Position numbers and translations under genes: made by a program | Notes under the pieces: model-generated | Seen by the model: only the letters and a program-made list of their open reading frames with translations | What the model was told of the DNA's origin: nothing | Database searches by the model: none | NCBI GenBank assembly: GCA_039807445.1 | Contig: JBDHRG010000079.1 | Span: 1-16,649, forward strand | Direction: 5' to 3' | Source: JBDHRG01 sp039807445 | GTDB taxonomy: Bacteria > Pseudomonadota > Gammaproteobacteria > Competibacterales > Competibacteraceae | DNA: 16,649 bases | In this document: positions 7,328 to 16,145 of the stretch, piece after piece | Position numbering within the stretch: the first letter of the stretch is position 1 | How the letters are laid out: each line of letters begins with the position of its first letter

Positions 7328-8362
7328 ATGCCGCATCCCTTTCGTGTTGCGATCAACGGCTACGGCCGCATCGGCCGCTGCGTGCTGCGCGCGCTGTACG
7401 AGCGCGGACTGCAGGATCGGCTCGGCCTGGTCGCGATCAACGAACCGGCCGACCTGCCGAGCATGGCGTATCTGACCCAGTTCGACTCGACCCACGGCCG
7501 TTTCCCCTTCGAGGTGGCGGTCGACGACGACGCGCTGGTGGTCGGCGGGCGCACGATCAACGTATCCCACGCGGTCGAGCCCGAGCAGCTCGACTGGGCA
7601 GCGCTCGAGCTCGACCTTTTGCTCGAGTGCTCGGGCGCCTTCGGCGACCGCCACGGCGCGATGCGCTACCTCGAGGCCGGCGTGCCGCGGCTGCTGGTGT
7701 CGCACCCGATGGCGTCGAGCCGCGACGTCGATGCCACCATCGTCTACGGCATCAACCACGGCATGCTCACCGGCGCCGAGCGCATCGTCTCGAACGCCTC
7801 GTGTACCACCAACTGCATCGTGCCGGTGCTCAAGCGCCTGGACGAGACGCTCGGCCTCGAGTACGGCAGCGTCACCACGCTGCATTCGGCGATGAACGAT
7901 CAGCCGCTGATCGACGGCTACCACAGCCGCGACTTGCGCCGCACACGTTCGGCGATGCAGTCGATCATCCCGGTCGAGACCGGGCTGGCGCGCGGCATCG
8001 ACCGCCTCCTGCCCGAACTGCACGGGCGCATCCAGACCAAGGCGGTGCGCGTGCCGACGCTGAACGTCTCGGCGCTCGACGTCTGCCTGACCGTGGGGCG
8101 CGACACCAGCGCCGCGGAGGTCAACGCGATCCTCGAAGAGGCTGCCCGCAGTGTGCTGAAGGGCTTGCTCGCCTACACCGAGCTGCCGCATGCCTCGACC
8201 GACTTCAACCACGACCCGCACTCGGCGATCGTCGACGGCAGCCAGACCCGCGTCAGCGGGCCGCGGCTGGTCAACCTGCTGCTGTGGTTCGACAACGAGT
8301 GGGGTTTCGCCAACCGCATGCTCGACACCGCGCTGGCGTGGCTGGCCCGCATCCCGGAGTGA
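7328..8362 (+). CDS. epd: D-erythrose-4-phosphate dehydrogenase (GAPDH superfamily)
   Basis: Epd oxidises erythrose-4-phosphate to 4-phosphoerythronate with NAD, the first step of the DXP-dependent pyridoxal phosphate pathway. The 344-residue protein has the Rossmann motif INGYGRIGR (9-17), the catalytic SNASCTTNC with Cys159, and His186 in HSAMNDQ. Epd rather than GAPDH is indicated by NEPADLPSMAYLTQFDSTHGRF, DATIVYGINH, the HSAMNDQ loop, DLRRTRSAMQSIIP and DFNHDPHSAIVDGSQTRVSG, all close to E. coli Epd. Some GAPDH activity is possible; no other gapA is in the window. The start is 4 bases after the methylase stop and has no recognisable ribosome binding site, so it may depend on coupling. 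Its TGA stop lies in the first unit of repeat element B. Confidence 0.92.
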   Translation: MPHPFRVAINGYGRIGRCVLRALYERGLQDRLGLVAINEPADLPSMAYLTQFDSTHGRFPFEVAVDDDALVVGGRTINVSHAVEPEQLDWAALELDLLLECSGAFGDRHGAMRYLEAGVPRLLVSHPMASSRDVDATIVYGINHGMLTGAERIVSNASCTTNCIVPVLKRLDETLGLEYGSVTTLHSAMNDQPLIDGYHSRDLRRTRSAMQSIIPVETGLARGIDRLLPELHGRIQTKAVRVPTLNVSALDVCLTVGRDTSAAEVNAILEEAARSVLKGLLAYTELPHASTDFNHDPHSAIVDGSQTRVSGPRLVNLLLWFDNEWGFANRMLDTALAWLARIPE

Positions 8363-8424
8363 GGCGTGAGGGGTGAGGGGTATGGCCGGTGGGCACTCCT
8401 CACTTCTCACGCCTCACCCCTCAC
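8359..8424. repeat. inverted heptamer (GTGAGGN) element B
   Basis: The left arm has three units: GTGAGGC (8359-8365), GTGAGGG (8366-8372), GTGAGGG (8373-8379). The right arm on the minus strand has four: GTGAGGG (8424-8418), GTGAGGC (8417-8411), GTGAGAA (8410-8404), GTGAGGA (8403-8397). Perfect pairings exist in two registers: 8359-8370 with 8406-8417 (12 bp) and 8366-8378 with 8412-8424 (13 bp). It fills the epd-pgk spacer, and the first unit contains the epd stop codon. A strong RNA hairpin is likely, but no U-tract follows. Confidence 0.85.
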
Positions 8425-8445
8425 CGAGCGACGAATGGAGCGACC

Positions 8446-9624
<1,179 letters not shown>

Positions 9625-9635
9625 TGCGCGGCCTT

Positions 9636-11057
9636 TCAGCGCTGGATCGCTGCGGTTTCGCGCAGGGCTTCGTACATGATCCGCATCGCCTTGCCCAGTT
9701 CGCTGACGGGGAGCCGTTCGGCGTCGCTGTGCATCGTCGCCACGATTGCGGTGGGAAGCGCGGCGGGGTTGATGCCGTAGCTCTTGACCCCGCGGGACCG
9801 GAAGAAATTATTGGAGTCGGTGCCGTACGGAATGAGGATGGGCGAGACGATGGCGCCGGGATTATGGCGCTGGATGGCAGCCGCCAGTGCCCGGAACAGC
9901 GGCGTGTCATGCGGGGTGACCACCGGGTCGCCCGACGACTCGTACGCCACTTCCAGCGTCAGGCTCGGATCTCCTCCTAGACGTTGGCGGATTTCTTCGA
10001 GCCACGCCTCCTTGCTCGTGCCGGGCAGGACCCGGCAATCGATCGTCGCTTCCGCGAGCGACGGAATGACGTTGATCTTGGGGGGATCGCCGACCCCCGA
10101 GCGCAGCGAGGTGAGCGAGCAGGTCGAGCGCTGGATGGCATTGGTGAACTTGTTCTTCGCGAACTCGCCGATGTTCTGCTTCATCGCTTCCAGCACCGGC
10201 AGCGGGGCCGCCGGGAAGGGCTCGGCGAAGAGGCGCGCCAGCGCGCGCACCAGGTGATCGTTCGGGTTCTGCTCGTGGGGCTGCGAACCGTGCCCGGCCA
10301 CGCCCTCCGCCTTCAGCTTGATCCAGACGACCTTCTTTTCGGCGACCGAGATGCCGTAGACGAGCTTGCCGTCGGCGAACTGGTCAGGGCTGCCGAATCC
10401 GCCTTCGTCCAGGACGTACTCGGGATCGAGCTCGGCATAGTGGTTCTGGGTCATCCAGCCGGTGCCCAGGGCGCCTCCCACCTCTTCGTCCGGGACCGCC
10501 ATGAAGATGATGTCCCGTGCCAGCGGGATCCCTTGCCGCTTCAGCTCGAGGAAGGCGAACAGGTGTACGATACCGAGGCCTTTCATGTCCATGGCCCCAC
10601 GGCCCCAGATTTCGCCATCGATGAGGCTGCCGCTGAAGGGGTCGACCTTCCAGCGGCTGGCGTCGGCGGGCACGACGTCCATGTGGTGGAGCAGGAGGAT
10701 CGGCTTGCCCTGGCCGGCTCCCTTGAGGCGCGAATAGATGATCACTTTCCCGGGTGCCGATTCGTAGCGGGTGACCGCCAATCCTTCGCGCTCCAGGATC
10801 TTGCTCAGGAAGTCGGCCGATTCGCGGGTGTCTCCCGGCGGGATGGTGGTATTGATCCGGATGTACTGCTGGAGCAGGGCGACCGCGTCGTCCTGGGCCT
10901 TCTTCCAGTCGATCTCGGCGGCAGCGGCAGCCCACGAGCCGAGCAGAACGGTCATTCCCAGCAGGACCCTGTGCACGGTTCGCCGGCCGGCACCGCGTGC
11001 ATGAAGCGTGGCGAAAGGTTCGCCGTCGGTCATCTTGCCCTTGGGCTGACGGATCAT
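9636..11057 (-). CDS. exported M20-family metallopeptidase
   Basis: A 473-residue zinc hydrolase of the M20 group (carboxypeptidases, dipeptidases, deacylases). An N-terminal signal peptide (about 24-47, Arg-rich then VLLGMTVLLGSWAAAAA) predicts a periplasmic location. Metal and catalytic positions are complete: HHMD (His125, Asp127), GRGAMDMKG (Asp157), PDEEVGG (Glu191, Glu192), a downstream DEGG, and the late His in MHSDAERLPV. I chose ATG 11055-11057 because a GGAGGT site lies 6 bases upstream; longer in-frame starts up to 11249 have no support. The substrate is unknown. It is antisense to the cluster, between pgk and fba. A sample at 10321-10380 has 36 of 60 G/C, lower than pgk, so it may have been acquired. 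The 228 bases upstream (11058-11285) hold no gene I can support. Confidence 0.9.
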   Translation of the reverse strand: MIRQPKGKMTDGEPFATLHARGAGRRTVHRVLLGMTVLLGSWAAAAAEIDWKKAQDDAVALLQQYIRINTTIPPGDTRESADFLSKILEREGLAVTRYESAPGKVIIYSRLKGAGQGKPILLLHHMDVVPADASRWKVDPFSGSLIDGEIWGRGAMDMKGLGIVHLFAFLELKRQGIPLARDIIFMAVPDEEVGGALGTGWMTQNHYAELDPEYVLDEGGFGSPDQFADGKLVYGISVAEKKVVWIKLKAEGVAGHGSQPHEQNPNDHLVRALARLFAEPFPAAPLPVLEAMKQNIGEFAKNKFTNAIQRSTCSLTSLRSGVGDPPKINVIPSLAEATIDCRVLPGTSKEAWLEEIRQRLGGDPSLTLEVAYESSGDPVVTPHDTPLFRALAAAIQRHNPGAIVSPILIPYGTDSNNFFRSRGVKSYGINPAALPTAIVATMHSDAERLPVSELGKAMRIMYEALRETAAIQR

Positions 11058-11285
11058 CGAAGCACCTCCGTAAGGCTCGTCTGGATATCCGTCCCCGGTC
11101 CTGGCGGACGACGTCCGCTGCCGGCGCCGAGGGCCACCCGCAGCTTGGTCAAAGATAGAAGACGGGGCGAGGATGGCAATCCATCGATCCGGCGTACGGG
11201 TGCCGCCGCGGCTTTTGGTCTGATCCGCCGGTGCGTCATCCATGCGCAAATCGCCAGAGGCGGATGCGCCCGAACATCGTGCGAC

Positions 11286-11672
11286 TCAGCGCAGCAGTTC
11301 GATCCCGATGCCGATATCGAGTGCGCCCCATGCACGGTCGGCAGTCACCGCGGTCAGCCCATGGCACGCCGCCAGCGCGAGGCAGGCGCGGTCGCCGAGC
11401 GAGAGGCCCGTTGCGCGGGTGGCGGCGCGCAGTTCGCCACAGCGGCGTGCCTGCTCGGCGTCGAATGCGACGGTGCAGGGAGCGAACTCGGCGACGACCG
11501 CATCGACCAGCGCGGCCGGAGCGCTCCAGTCGCACAGCTTGGCTACCACCTCGGCCAGATTCACGCTCGAAACGACGGCTTCGTGCGATGCCAGCAGCGG
11601 CTCGAGGCGTTCCGCCCCCGTTTCAGCGTTGATCAACACCAGCAGCGCCGAGGCGTCGAGAGCGTAGCGCAT
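11286..11672 (-). CDS. vapC: VapC-type PIN-domain toxin ribonuclease
   Basis: A 128-residue PIN-domain protein expected to cleave RNA when its antitoxin is lost. The four acidic positions of the PIN metal site are present: Asp6 (ALDASALL), Glu41 (NLAEV), Asp94 (SLGDRACLALA) and Asp112 (VTADRAW), at family spacing. I chose ATG at 11670-11672: the conserved N-terminus starts there, GAGGGGG precedes it, and it lies 5 bases past the vapB stop. The same frame stays open far upstream but overlaps vapB. The pair is the second accessory unit between pgk and fba. Confidence 0.9.
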   Translation of the reverse strand: MRYALDASALLVLINAETGAERLEPLLASHEAVVSSVNLAEVVAKLCDWSAPAALVDAVVAEFAPCTVAFDAEQARRCGELRAATRATGLSLGDRACLALAACHGLTAVTADRAWGALDIGIGIELLR

Positions 11673-11677
11673 CCCCC

Positions 11678-11926
11678 TCACTCCCGTTCGGCGTCGCGAC
11701 GCCGTTCGGCGATCAATTCGTCGGCCAGGCTGACGCCGTGGGGCACGTACTGCCGCACCTGGGCCTGAATGCGGCGCAGCCGCGCGCGATATGGCTGCAA
11801 GCGGATCTCGCCGTTCTCTTCGATCACGAGCAACTCGTCGCCTTCCTTCAACTCGAGGCGCTGGCGGATCTCGACGGGGATCACGACGCGCCCGCCTTGG
11901 CCGAGGCGTGTGATCGGATCTGACAT
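11678..11926 (-). CDS. vapB: VapB-type AbrB/MazE-fold antitoxin
   Basis: An 82-residue partner of VapC. The N-terminal swapped-hairpin DNA-binding domain (about 5-47) reads TRLGQGGRVVIPVEIRQRLE then LKEGDELLVIEENGEIRLQP, typical of SpoVT/AbrB proteins. The C-terminal charged segment (about 50-82, QAQVRQYVPHGVSLADELIA) should wrap into the VapC active site. Antitoxins of this kind repress their own operon, more tightly with VapC bound. The inverted repeat just upstream fits that role. Confidence is high for the family and lower for any named subtype. Confidence 0.9.
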   Translation of the reverse strand: MSDPITRLGQGGRVVIPVEIRQRLELKEGDELLVIEENGEIRLQPYRARLRRIQAQVRQYVPHGVSLADELIAERRRDAERE

Positions 11927-11938
11927 GGCTGTTTCCCG

Positions 11939-11980
11939 TGGCAGACGATTGATGGATGTCAGTATAGAAGCCGTCTGCCA
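11939..11980 (-). promoter_or_regulatory. probable vapBC operator-promoter
   Basis: TGGCAGACG (11939-11947) and CGTCTGCCA (11972-11980) are perfect 9-bp inverted half-sites, 33 bp centre to centre, about three helical turns. Between them on the minus strand lies TATACT (11966-11961), a good -10 element, about 35 bases before the vapB start. A repressor bound to both halves would cover the promoter. I see no strong -35. Confidence 0.65.
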
Positions 11981-12032
11981 GCAACACGGGGCGTGTCAGT
12001 CGGAGCGCGTCACCGAGCGGACCGCCGTGGGT

Positions 12033-12125
12033 GTTGCGGCCCGGGAACACCAGCACGTTACCGGCCAGCACCAGCGCCAGGCCGGCGACACCGAGCAGCG
12101 TCCACCGGTACCCGCCCGGCTCCTT
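12033..12125 (-). pseudogene. possible remnant of a membrane transporter C-terminus
   Basis: One minus-strand frame reads YRWTLLGVAGLALVLAGNVLVFPGRN, which looks like the last membrane helix of an EamA-type (DMT) transporter. No start codon or upstream domain is present, and the frame runs on without a stop through the vapBC promoter and vapB. The stretch 11927-12247 has no intact gene: besides this trace it holds the vapBC operator, a decayed heptamer repeat and the fba leader. The remnant call rests on one helix and is weak. Confidence 0.25.
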
Positions 12126-12132
12126 TAATCCC

Positions 12133-12146
12133 CGCTCACCCCTGAC
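12133..12146. repeat. decayed heptamer repeat upstream of fba
   Basis: On the minus strand GTCAGGG (12146-12140) and GTGAGCG (12139-12133) are two adjacent seven-base units, each one or two changes from GTGAGGG. They are in the same phase as in elements A and B. No inverted partner arm is seen. It could be the trace of a third element. Confidence 0.35.
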
Positions 12147-12247
12147 CCAGCGGCCTCCATTGCCAGCCCTCCGCGGACAAGGGAAAATCGGCCCTCATTG
12201 CCGCCGCCGCTCGCGGCGGGCTCCGGACCACCCGCAGAGGACCCCCC

Positions 12248-13312
12248 ATGGCCCTGATCTCGATGCGCCAGTTGCTGGACCACGCCGCCGAACACGGCTA
12301 CGGCGTGCCGGCGTTCAACGTCAACAACCTCGAGCAGATGCGCGCGATCATGGAGGCGGCGGCCGAGACCGACAGCCCGGTGATCGTCCAGGCTTCGGCC
12401 GGTGCCCGCAAGTACGCCGGCGCGCCCTTCCTGCGCCACCTGATCCTGGCCGCGATCGAGGAGTTCCCGCACATCCCGGTGTGCATGCACCAGGACCACG
12501 GCACCTCGCCGGCGGTGTGCCAGCGCTCGATCCAGCTCGGCTTCAGCTCGGTGATGATGGACGGCTCACTCGGCGAAGACGGCAAGACGCCGACCGACTA
12601 CGACTACAACGTCCGCGTCACCCGCACCGTGGTCGAGATGGCGCACGCCTGCGGCGTGTCGGTCGAGGGCGAGCTCGGCTGCCTCGGCTCGCTCGAGACC
12701 GGCAAGGCCGGCGAAGAGGACGGCATCGGCGCCGAAGGCACGCTCGACCACTCGCAGCTGTTGACCGACCCCGAGGAGGCCGCGCACTTCGTCCGCGCCA
12801 CCGGCGTCGACGCGCTGGCGATCGCGATCGGCACCAGCCACGGCGCCTACAAGTTCACCCGCCCGCCGACCGGCGACGTGCTGGCGATCTCGCGGATCAA
12901 GGCGATCCACGCGCGCATTCCCGACACCCACCTGGTGATGCACGGCTCGAGTTCGGTGCCGCAGGACTGGCTCGAGATCATCAACAGCTACGGTGGCGAC
13001 CTGGGCCAGACCTACGGCGTGCCGGTGCCGGAGATCGTCGAGGGCATCAGGCACGGCGTGCGCAAGGTCAACATCGACACCGACCTGCGCATGGCCTCGA
13101 CCGGCGCGATCCGCCGCTTCTTCGCCGAGAATCCGAAGGAGTTCGACCCGCGCAAGTACCTGGCGGTCGCGACCCAGGCGATGCGCGGCATCTGCAAGGC
13201 GCGCTACGAGGCCTTCGGCACCGCCGGCCAGGCCTCGAAGCTCCGTGCGCTGTCGCTCGAGGCGATGACCCGGCGCTACGCTTCGGGCGAGCTCGACCCG
13301 AAGGTCAACTGA
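12248..13312 (+). CDS. fba: class II fructose-1,6-bisphosphate aldolase
   Basis: Zinc-dependent aldolase joining dihydroxyacetone phosphate with glyceraldehyde-3-P (and erythrose-4-P in some relatives). The 354-residue product matches the CbbA/Fba subgroup. It shows VCMHQDHGTSPAV (78-90; catalytic Asp83, zinc His84), the loop GSLGEDGKTP (106-115), VEGELGCLGSLE (139-150), GTSHGAYKF (195-203; zinc His198), MHGSSSVP with the third zinc His, and KVNIDTDLRMA near the end. ATG 12248 has AGAGG 7 bases upstream. A GC-rich hairpin (12201-12207 with 12213-12219) lies just before the ribosome binding site. Fba normally ends the tkt-epd/gap-pgk cluster, but here it is cut off from pgk by 2.6 kb of reversed genes, so it must have its own promoter. 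Confidence 0.96.
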   Translation: MALISMRQLLDHAAEHGYGVPAFNVNNLEQMRAIMEAAAETDSPVIVQASAGARKYAGAPFLRHLILAAIEEFPHIPVCMHQDHGTSPAVCQRSIQLGFSSVMMDGSLGEDGKTPTDYDYNVRVTRTVVEMAHACGVSVEGELGCLGSLETGKAGEEDGIGAEGTLDHSQLLTDPEEAAHFVRATGVDALAIAIGTSHGAYKFTRPPTGDVLAISRIKAIHARIPDTHLVMHGSSSVPQDWLEIINSYGGDLGQTYGVPVPEIVEGIRHGVRKVNIDTDLRMASTGAIRRFFAENPKEFDPRKYLAVATQAMRGICKARYEAFGTAGQASKLRALSLEAMTRRYASGELDPKVN

Positions 13313-13313
13313 G

Positions 13314-13340
13314 CCGCGCCGCCCGCCGGGAGCGGCGCGG
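13314..13340. terminator. hairpin between the convergent fba and SGNH genes
   Basis: CCGCGCCGC (13314-13322) pairs perfectly with GCGGCGCGG (13332-13340) around a 9-base loop, starting 2 bases after the fba stop. No U-tract follows on either strand, so it may pause polymerase, protect the 3' end, or need Rho. Confidence 0.45.
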
Positions 13341-13385
13341 ATCGCCCCGACGGCCGCGCCACCGAACGGCGGCGAAGCACTCGCC

Positions 13386-14567
13386 TCACTGGCTGGCGAA
13401 CAGCCCGTGCAGTTCGGCTTCGACGCGGCTGCGGTAGGCGGGGCGCGCATCGCGGATCGCCGCCAGGCGCGCCTCGAGCCCGCCGGCGTCGAGGCGTACG
13501 CCGAAGCCGTCCGCCGGGACTGCGCCGAGCACGCGCTCGAGGATCAGGTCGCCGGCGGCCTTCTTGTAGTGCCCGCCCTCCCAGTACCAGCGCATGGCCG
13601 TGCGCGTGTCGCCGCGCGCCGGCACCGGCTCGGTCGTGACGCGGTCGTAGCCGCCGAAGTCCCACAGCGGCACGTCGGCAGGCAGTGTGCGCACCAGCTC
13701 GCGCTTCCAGTCCTCGAAGGCCGGCCACAGCCCGGCCTGGTGGAAGGCTTCGAGCAGGTGGCCGTGGTAGGGATGGATGAAGAGCCGCAGCGCGATGCCC
13801 TCGCGCTGACACAGCGCCACGATCTCCTGCAGCGCGGCGAAGGCCGGCGACGGCGTGCCGTCGGCGGCGCGGACCGTCTTGGGGCCGGCCAGGTAGCCGC
13901 GCAGGTTCTCGAGGTCGCGCTGGCGGAACAGCCCGAAGTGGCCTTCGTCGGCGACCAGCTCGGTGTATTCGTTCAGCGGGTTGAAGCCATCGGCGCGCAG
14001 ATCGCCGACGTGTGGCGTGCGCTGCGCGGCGACGGTGCGCGCGCTGTCGAGCAGTGCGTCGAGCGACAGCAGGGTCGAGGCCTGGTCGGCGAGCCAGCGG
14101 CGCAGCCGCTCGGCAGCCGGGACGCCGTTGCCGAGCAGGCGCGGCGAGGGCGCTGCGGCGTCCCCGCCGCCGGCGTAGCGGAAGTCGAGGAAGTCCAGGC
14201 CCAGCACCACCAGCCCGGGGCGCGACACGGTCAGCGCGTGGCGCAGGTGCGCAGCCGCGCTCCCGACCCCGGAGCCGGGGATCGCCAGGTTGTAGACCGG
14301 GCGCGCGTCCGCCGGCCAGGCCGGGTGCTGCGGGTCGATACCGATCTCGGCGCGCGAATTGCCGAGCACCAGCGCGCCCGGCCGGGCCGCGGCCACGCCG
14401 CGCACCTTGGCCAGATGGACCTGCATCTCGGCGCGAGGCTTGTGGCGGTTGAAGCCGTCCAGGCTCAGCACGCGGTTCAGGCCGTAGGGGTCGACCGCGA
14501 AGTTGATCGCGACCGTGCCGCCGAGCACCGCCATCAGGCTCAGGCCCCAGATCCTCAGGTAGCTCAT
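13386..14567 (-). CDS. SGNH/AlgJ-like partner of the MBOAT acyltransferase
   Basis: A 393-residue protein with one N-terminal membrane anchor (about 4-25) and an extracytoplasmic domain. ALVLGNSRAEIGI (66-77) resembles SGNH-hydrolase block I with Ser71, where Asn replaces the usual Asp of GDS. YNLAIPGSG (92-100) corresponds to the next block. Near the end YWEGGHYKKAAGDLILERVL puts His333 three residues after Glu330, a variant of the DxxH block. Such proteins are encoded beside MBOAT acyltransferases (compare AlgI with AlgJ/AlgX, or PatA with PatB) and transfer acyl groups to glycans outside the cytoplasm. The start (14565-14567) is 11 bases after the MBOAT stop, so the two are co-transcribed. 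The acceptor glycan is unknown. Confidence 0.75.
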   Translation of the reverse strand: MSYLRIWGLSLMAVLGGTVAINFAVDPYGLNRVLSLDGFNRHKPRAEMQVHLAKVRGVAAARPGALVLGNSRAEIGIDPQHPAWPADARPVYNLAIPGSGVGSAAAHLRHALTVSRPGLVVLGLDFLDFRYAGGGDAAAPSPRLLGNGVPAAERLRRWLADQASTLLSLDALLDSARTVAAQRTPHVGDLRADGFNPLNEYTELVADEGHFGLFRQRDLENLRGYLAGPKTVRAADGTPSPAFAALQEIVALCQREGIALRLFIHPYHGHLLEAFHQAGLWPAFEDWKRELVRTLPADVPLWDFGGYDRVTTEPVPARGDTRTAMRWYWEGGHYKKAAGDLILERVLGAVPADGFGVRLDAGGLEARLAAIRDARPAYRSRVEAELHGLFASQ

Positions 14568-14578
14568 CGGCTTCGGTC

Positions 14579-16114
14579 TCAGAACTGGAAGTACAGGAAC
14601 TCGGTGACGTGCGACAGCGTCAGCACGCCGATGCCGCTGAGCGCGCCGACGGCCAGCGCCCAGCGCGGGGTGGGGCGCCAGCGCCAGCCGGGTGCGGGTG
14701 CCGCGGGGCGAGCGCCGAGCGCCGGGCGGTAGGCGCGCAACCACTGCTGCGAATTCGGCGCGAGCCAGGCGATCGGGGCGAGGGCCGCGATCCAGGCCCA
14801 GGTGGCGACGAACTGGCCGCCGCCGCCGGGCGTGAAGGCGACGCCGAGCGCCTGCAGCGGCGCGGCCAGCCCCGGCAGGCGCAGCGCGATCGCTTCGGGC
14901 AGGCTCACGCCGTTGAGCCCCGCCATGCCGGCGAGCAGGCGCAGCGCGGCGTCGAGGCTGGTGGCGCGGAAGAACACCCAGGCGAGCACCACCGCGAAGA
15001 AGGTCAGCGCCCAGCCGGCCAAGCGTCCACCGCGGGAGGCGGGGCGCTTGCCACGGCGCTGGCTCCAGGCGTGATTGATGGTCAGGTAGGCGCCGTGCAG
15101 CCCGCCCCAGACCACGAAGTTCCAGCCGGCGCCGTGCCACAGCCCGCCGAGCAGCATCGTCGCGATCAGGTTCAGGTGGCGGCGCAGCGGTCCGTGGCGG
15201 TTGCCGCCGAGCGCGATGTACAGGTAGTCGCGCAGGAAGCGCGACAGCGTCATGTGCCAGCGGCGCCAGAAGTCGACGATGCTGGTGGCCCGGTACGGCG
15301 AGTTGAAGTTCAGCGGCAGGCGGATGCCGAATATGCGCGCCGCGCCGATCGCCATGTCGGAGTAGCCGGAGAAGTCGAAGTAGAGCTGGAAGGTGTAGGC
15401 GAGCACGCCGCCCCAGCTCTCGAACAGCGTCGGCTGCGCACCGGCGGCGGCGGCGGCGAACACCGGATTGGCGTAGACGGCGATGCCGTCGGCGAGCACG
15501 GCCTTCTTGAACAGGCCGATCGTGAACAGCGTGATGCCGACGGCGAGGTCGAGGCGCGATATCCGGTACACGGCGTCGCGCGCGAACTGCGGGATGATGT
15601 CGCGGTGGTGGACGATGGGGCCGGCGATCAGCTGCGGGAAGAAGGTCACGAACAGGCAGAAGTGCAGGAAGCGATATTCGCGCGCCTCGCCCCGGTAGGC
15701 GTCGACCAGGTAGGCGATCTTCTGGAAGGTGAAGAACGAGATCGCCAGCGGCAGCACGATGTGCTCGAGCCGGAGCCCGGCGCCGGTGAGCGCGTCGAGG
15801 TTGTCGACGAAGAAGTTGGCGTACTTGTAATAGGCGAGCACGCCCAGGTCGACCGCGATGCCGAAGGCGAGCAGCCAGCGCCCGGGGCGCGTGCCGGCGT
15901 GGCGGCTGAGCGCGACGCCGACGACGTAGTTGAACACGATCAGCACGCCGAGCAGCGGCAGGTAGACGGGGTTCCACCAGGCGTAGAAGCCGAGCGACGC
16001 GGCCACCAGCCAGCCGAGTGCGGCCTGGCGCCAGCCCCGGCCGGCGAGCCAGTAGAACACGGCCCAGCCCAGGGGCAGGAACAGGAAGATGAATTCGTAG
16101 GAGTTGAACAGCAT
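14579..16114 (-). CDS. MBOAT-family membrane O-acyltransferase (AlgI-like)
   Basis: A 511-residue polytopic inner-membrane protein that should carry acyl (commonly acetyl) groups across the membrane for glycan modification. It opens with the family-typical MLFNSYEFIFLFLPLGW and has many membrane helices. The conserved core is QLYFDFSGYSDMAIG (243-257), FWRRWHMTLSRFLRDYLYI (282-300; His287) and GGNRHG (303-308), then LGGLWHGAGWNFVVWGGLHG (322-341; His327). Both histidines of the AlgI active site are present. A GGGGGAG site about 8 bases upstream supports the start. It follows the carbonic anhydrase gene by 31 bases and precedes the SGNH gene, consistent with one operon. No alginate genes are in view, so the substrate is open. 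Confidence 0.92.
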   Translation of the reverse strand: MLFNSYEFIFLFLPLGWAVFYWLAGRGWRQAALGWLVAASLGFYAWWNPVYLPLLGVLIVFNYVVGVALSRHAGTRPGRWLLAFGIAVDLGVLAYYKYANFFVDNLDALTGAGLRLEHIVLPLAISFFTFQKIAYLVDAYRGEAREYRFLHFCLFVTFFPQLIAGPIVHHRDIIPQFARDAVYRISRLDLAVGITLFTIGLFKKAVLADGIAVYANPVFAAAAAGAQPTLFESWGGVLAYTFQLYFDFSGYSDMAIGAARIFGIRLPLNFNSPYRATSIVDFWRRWHMTLSRFLRDYLYIALGGNRHGPLRRHLNLIATMLLGGLWHGAGWNFVVWGGLHGAYLTINHAWSQRRGKRPASRGGRLAGWALTFFAVVLAWVFFRATSLDAALRLLAGMAGLNGVSLPEAIALRLPGLAAPLQALGVAFTPGGGGQFVATWAWIAALAPIAWLAPNSQQWLRAYRPALGARPAAPAPGWRWRPTPRWALAVGALSGIGVLTLSHVTEFLYFQF

Positions 16115-16145
16115 TCCGTATGCTCCCCCTGCCAGCCGTGCCGGA

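Noticed and set aside
11058..11285. N-terminal extension of the M20 protein up to 11249
   Set aside because: The extension is low in family character, and the start at 11057 has a strong GGAGGT site followed by a sensible signal peptide.
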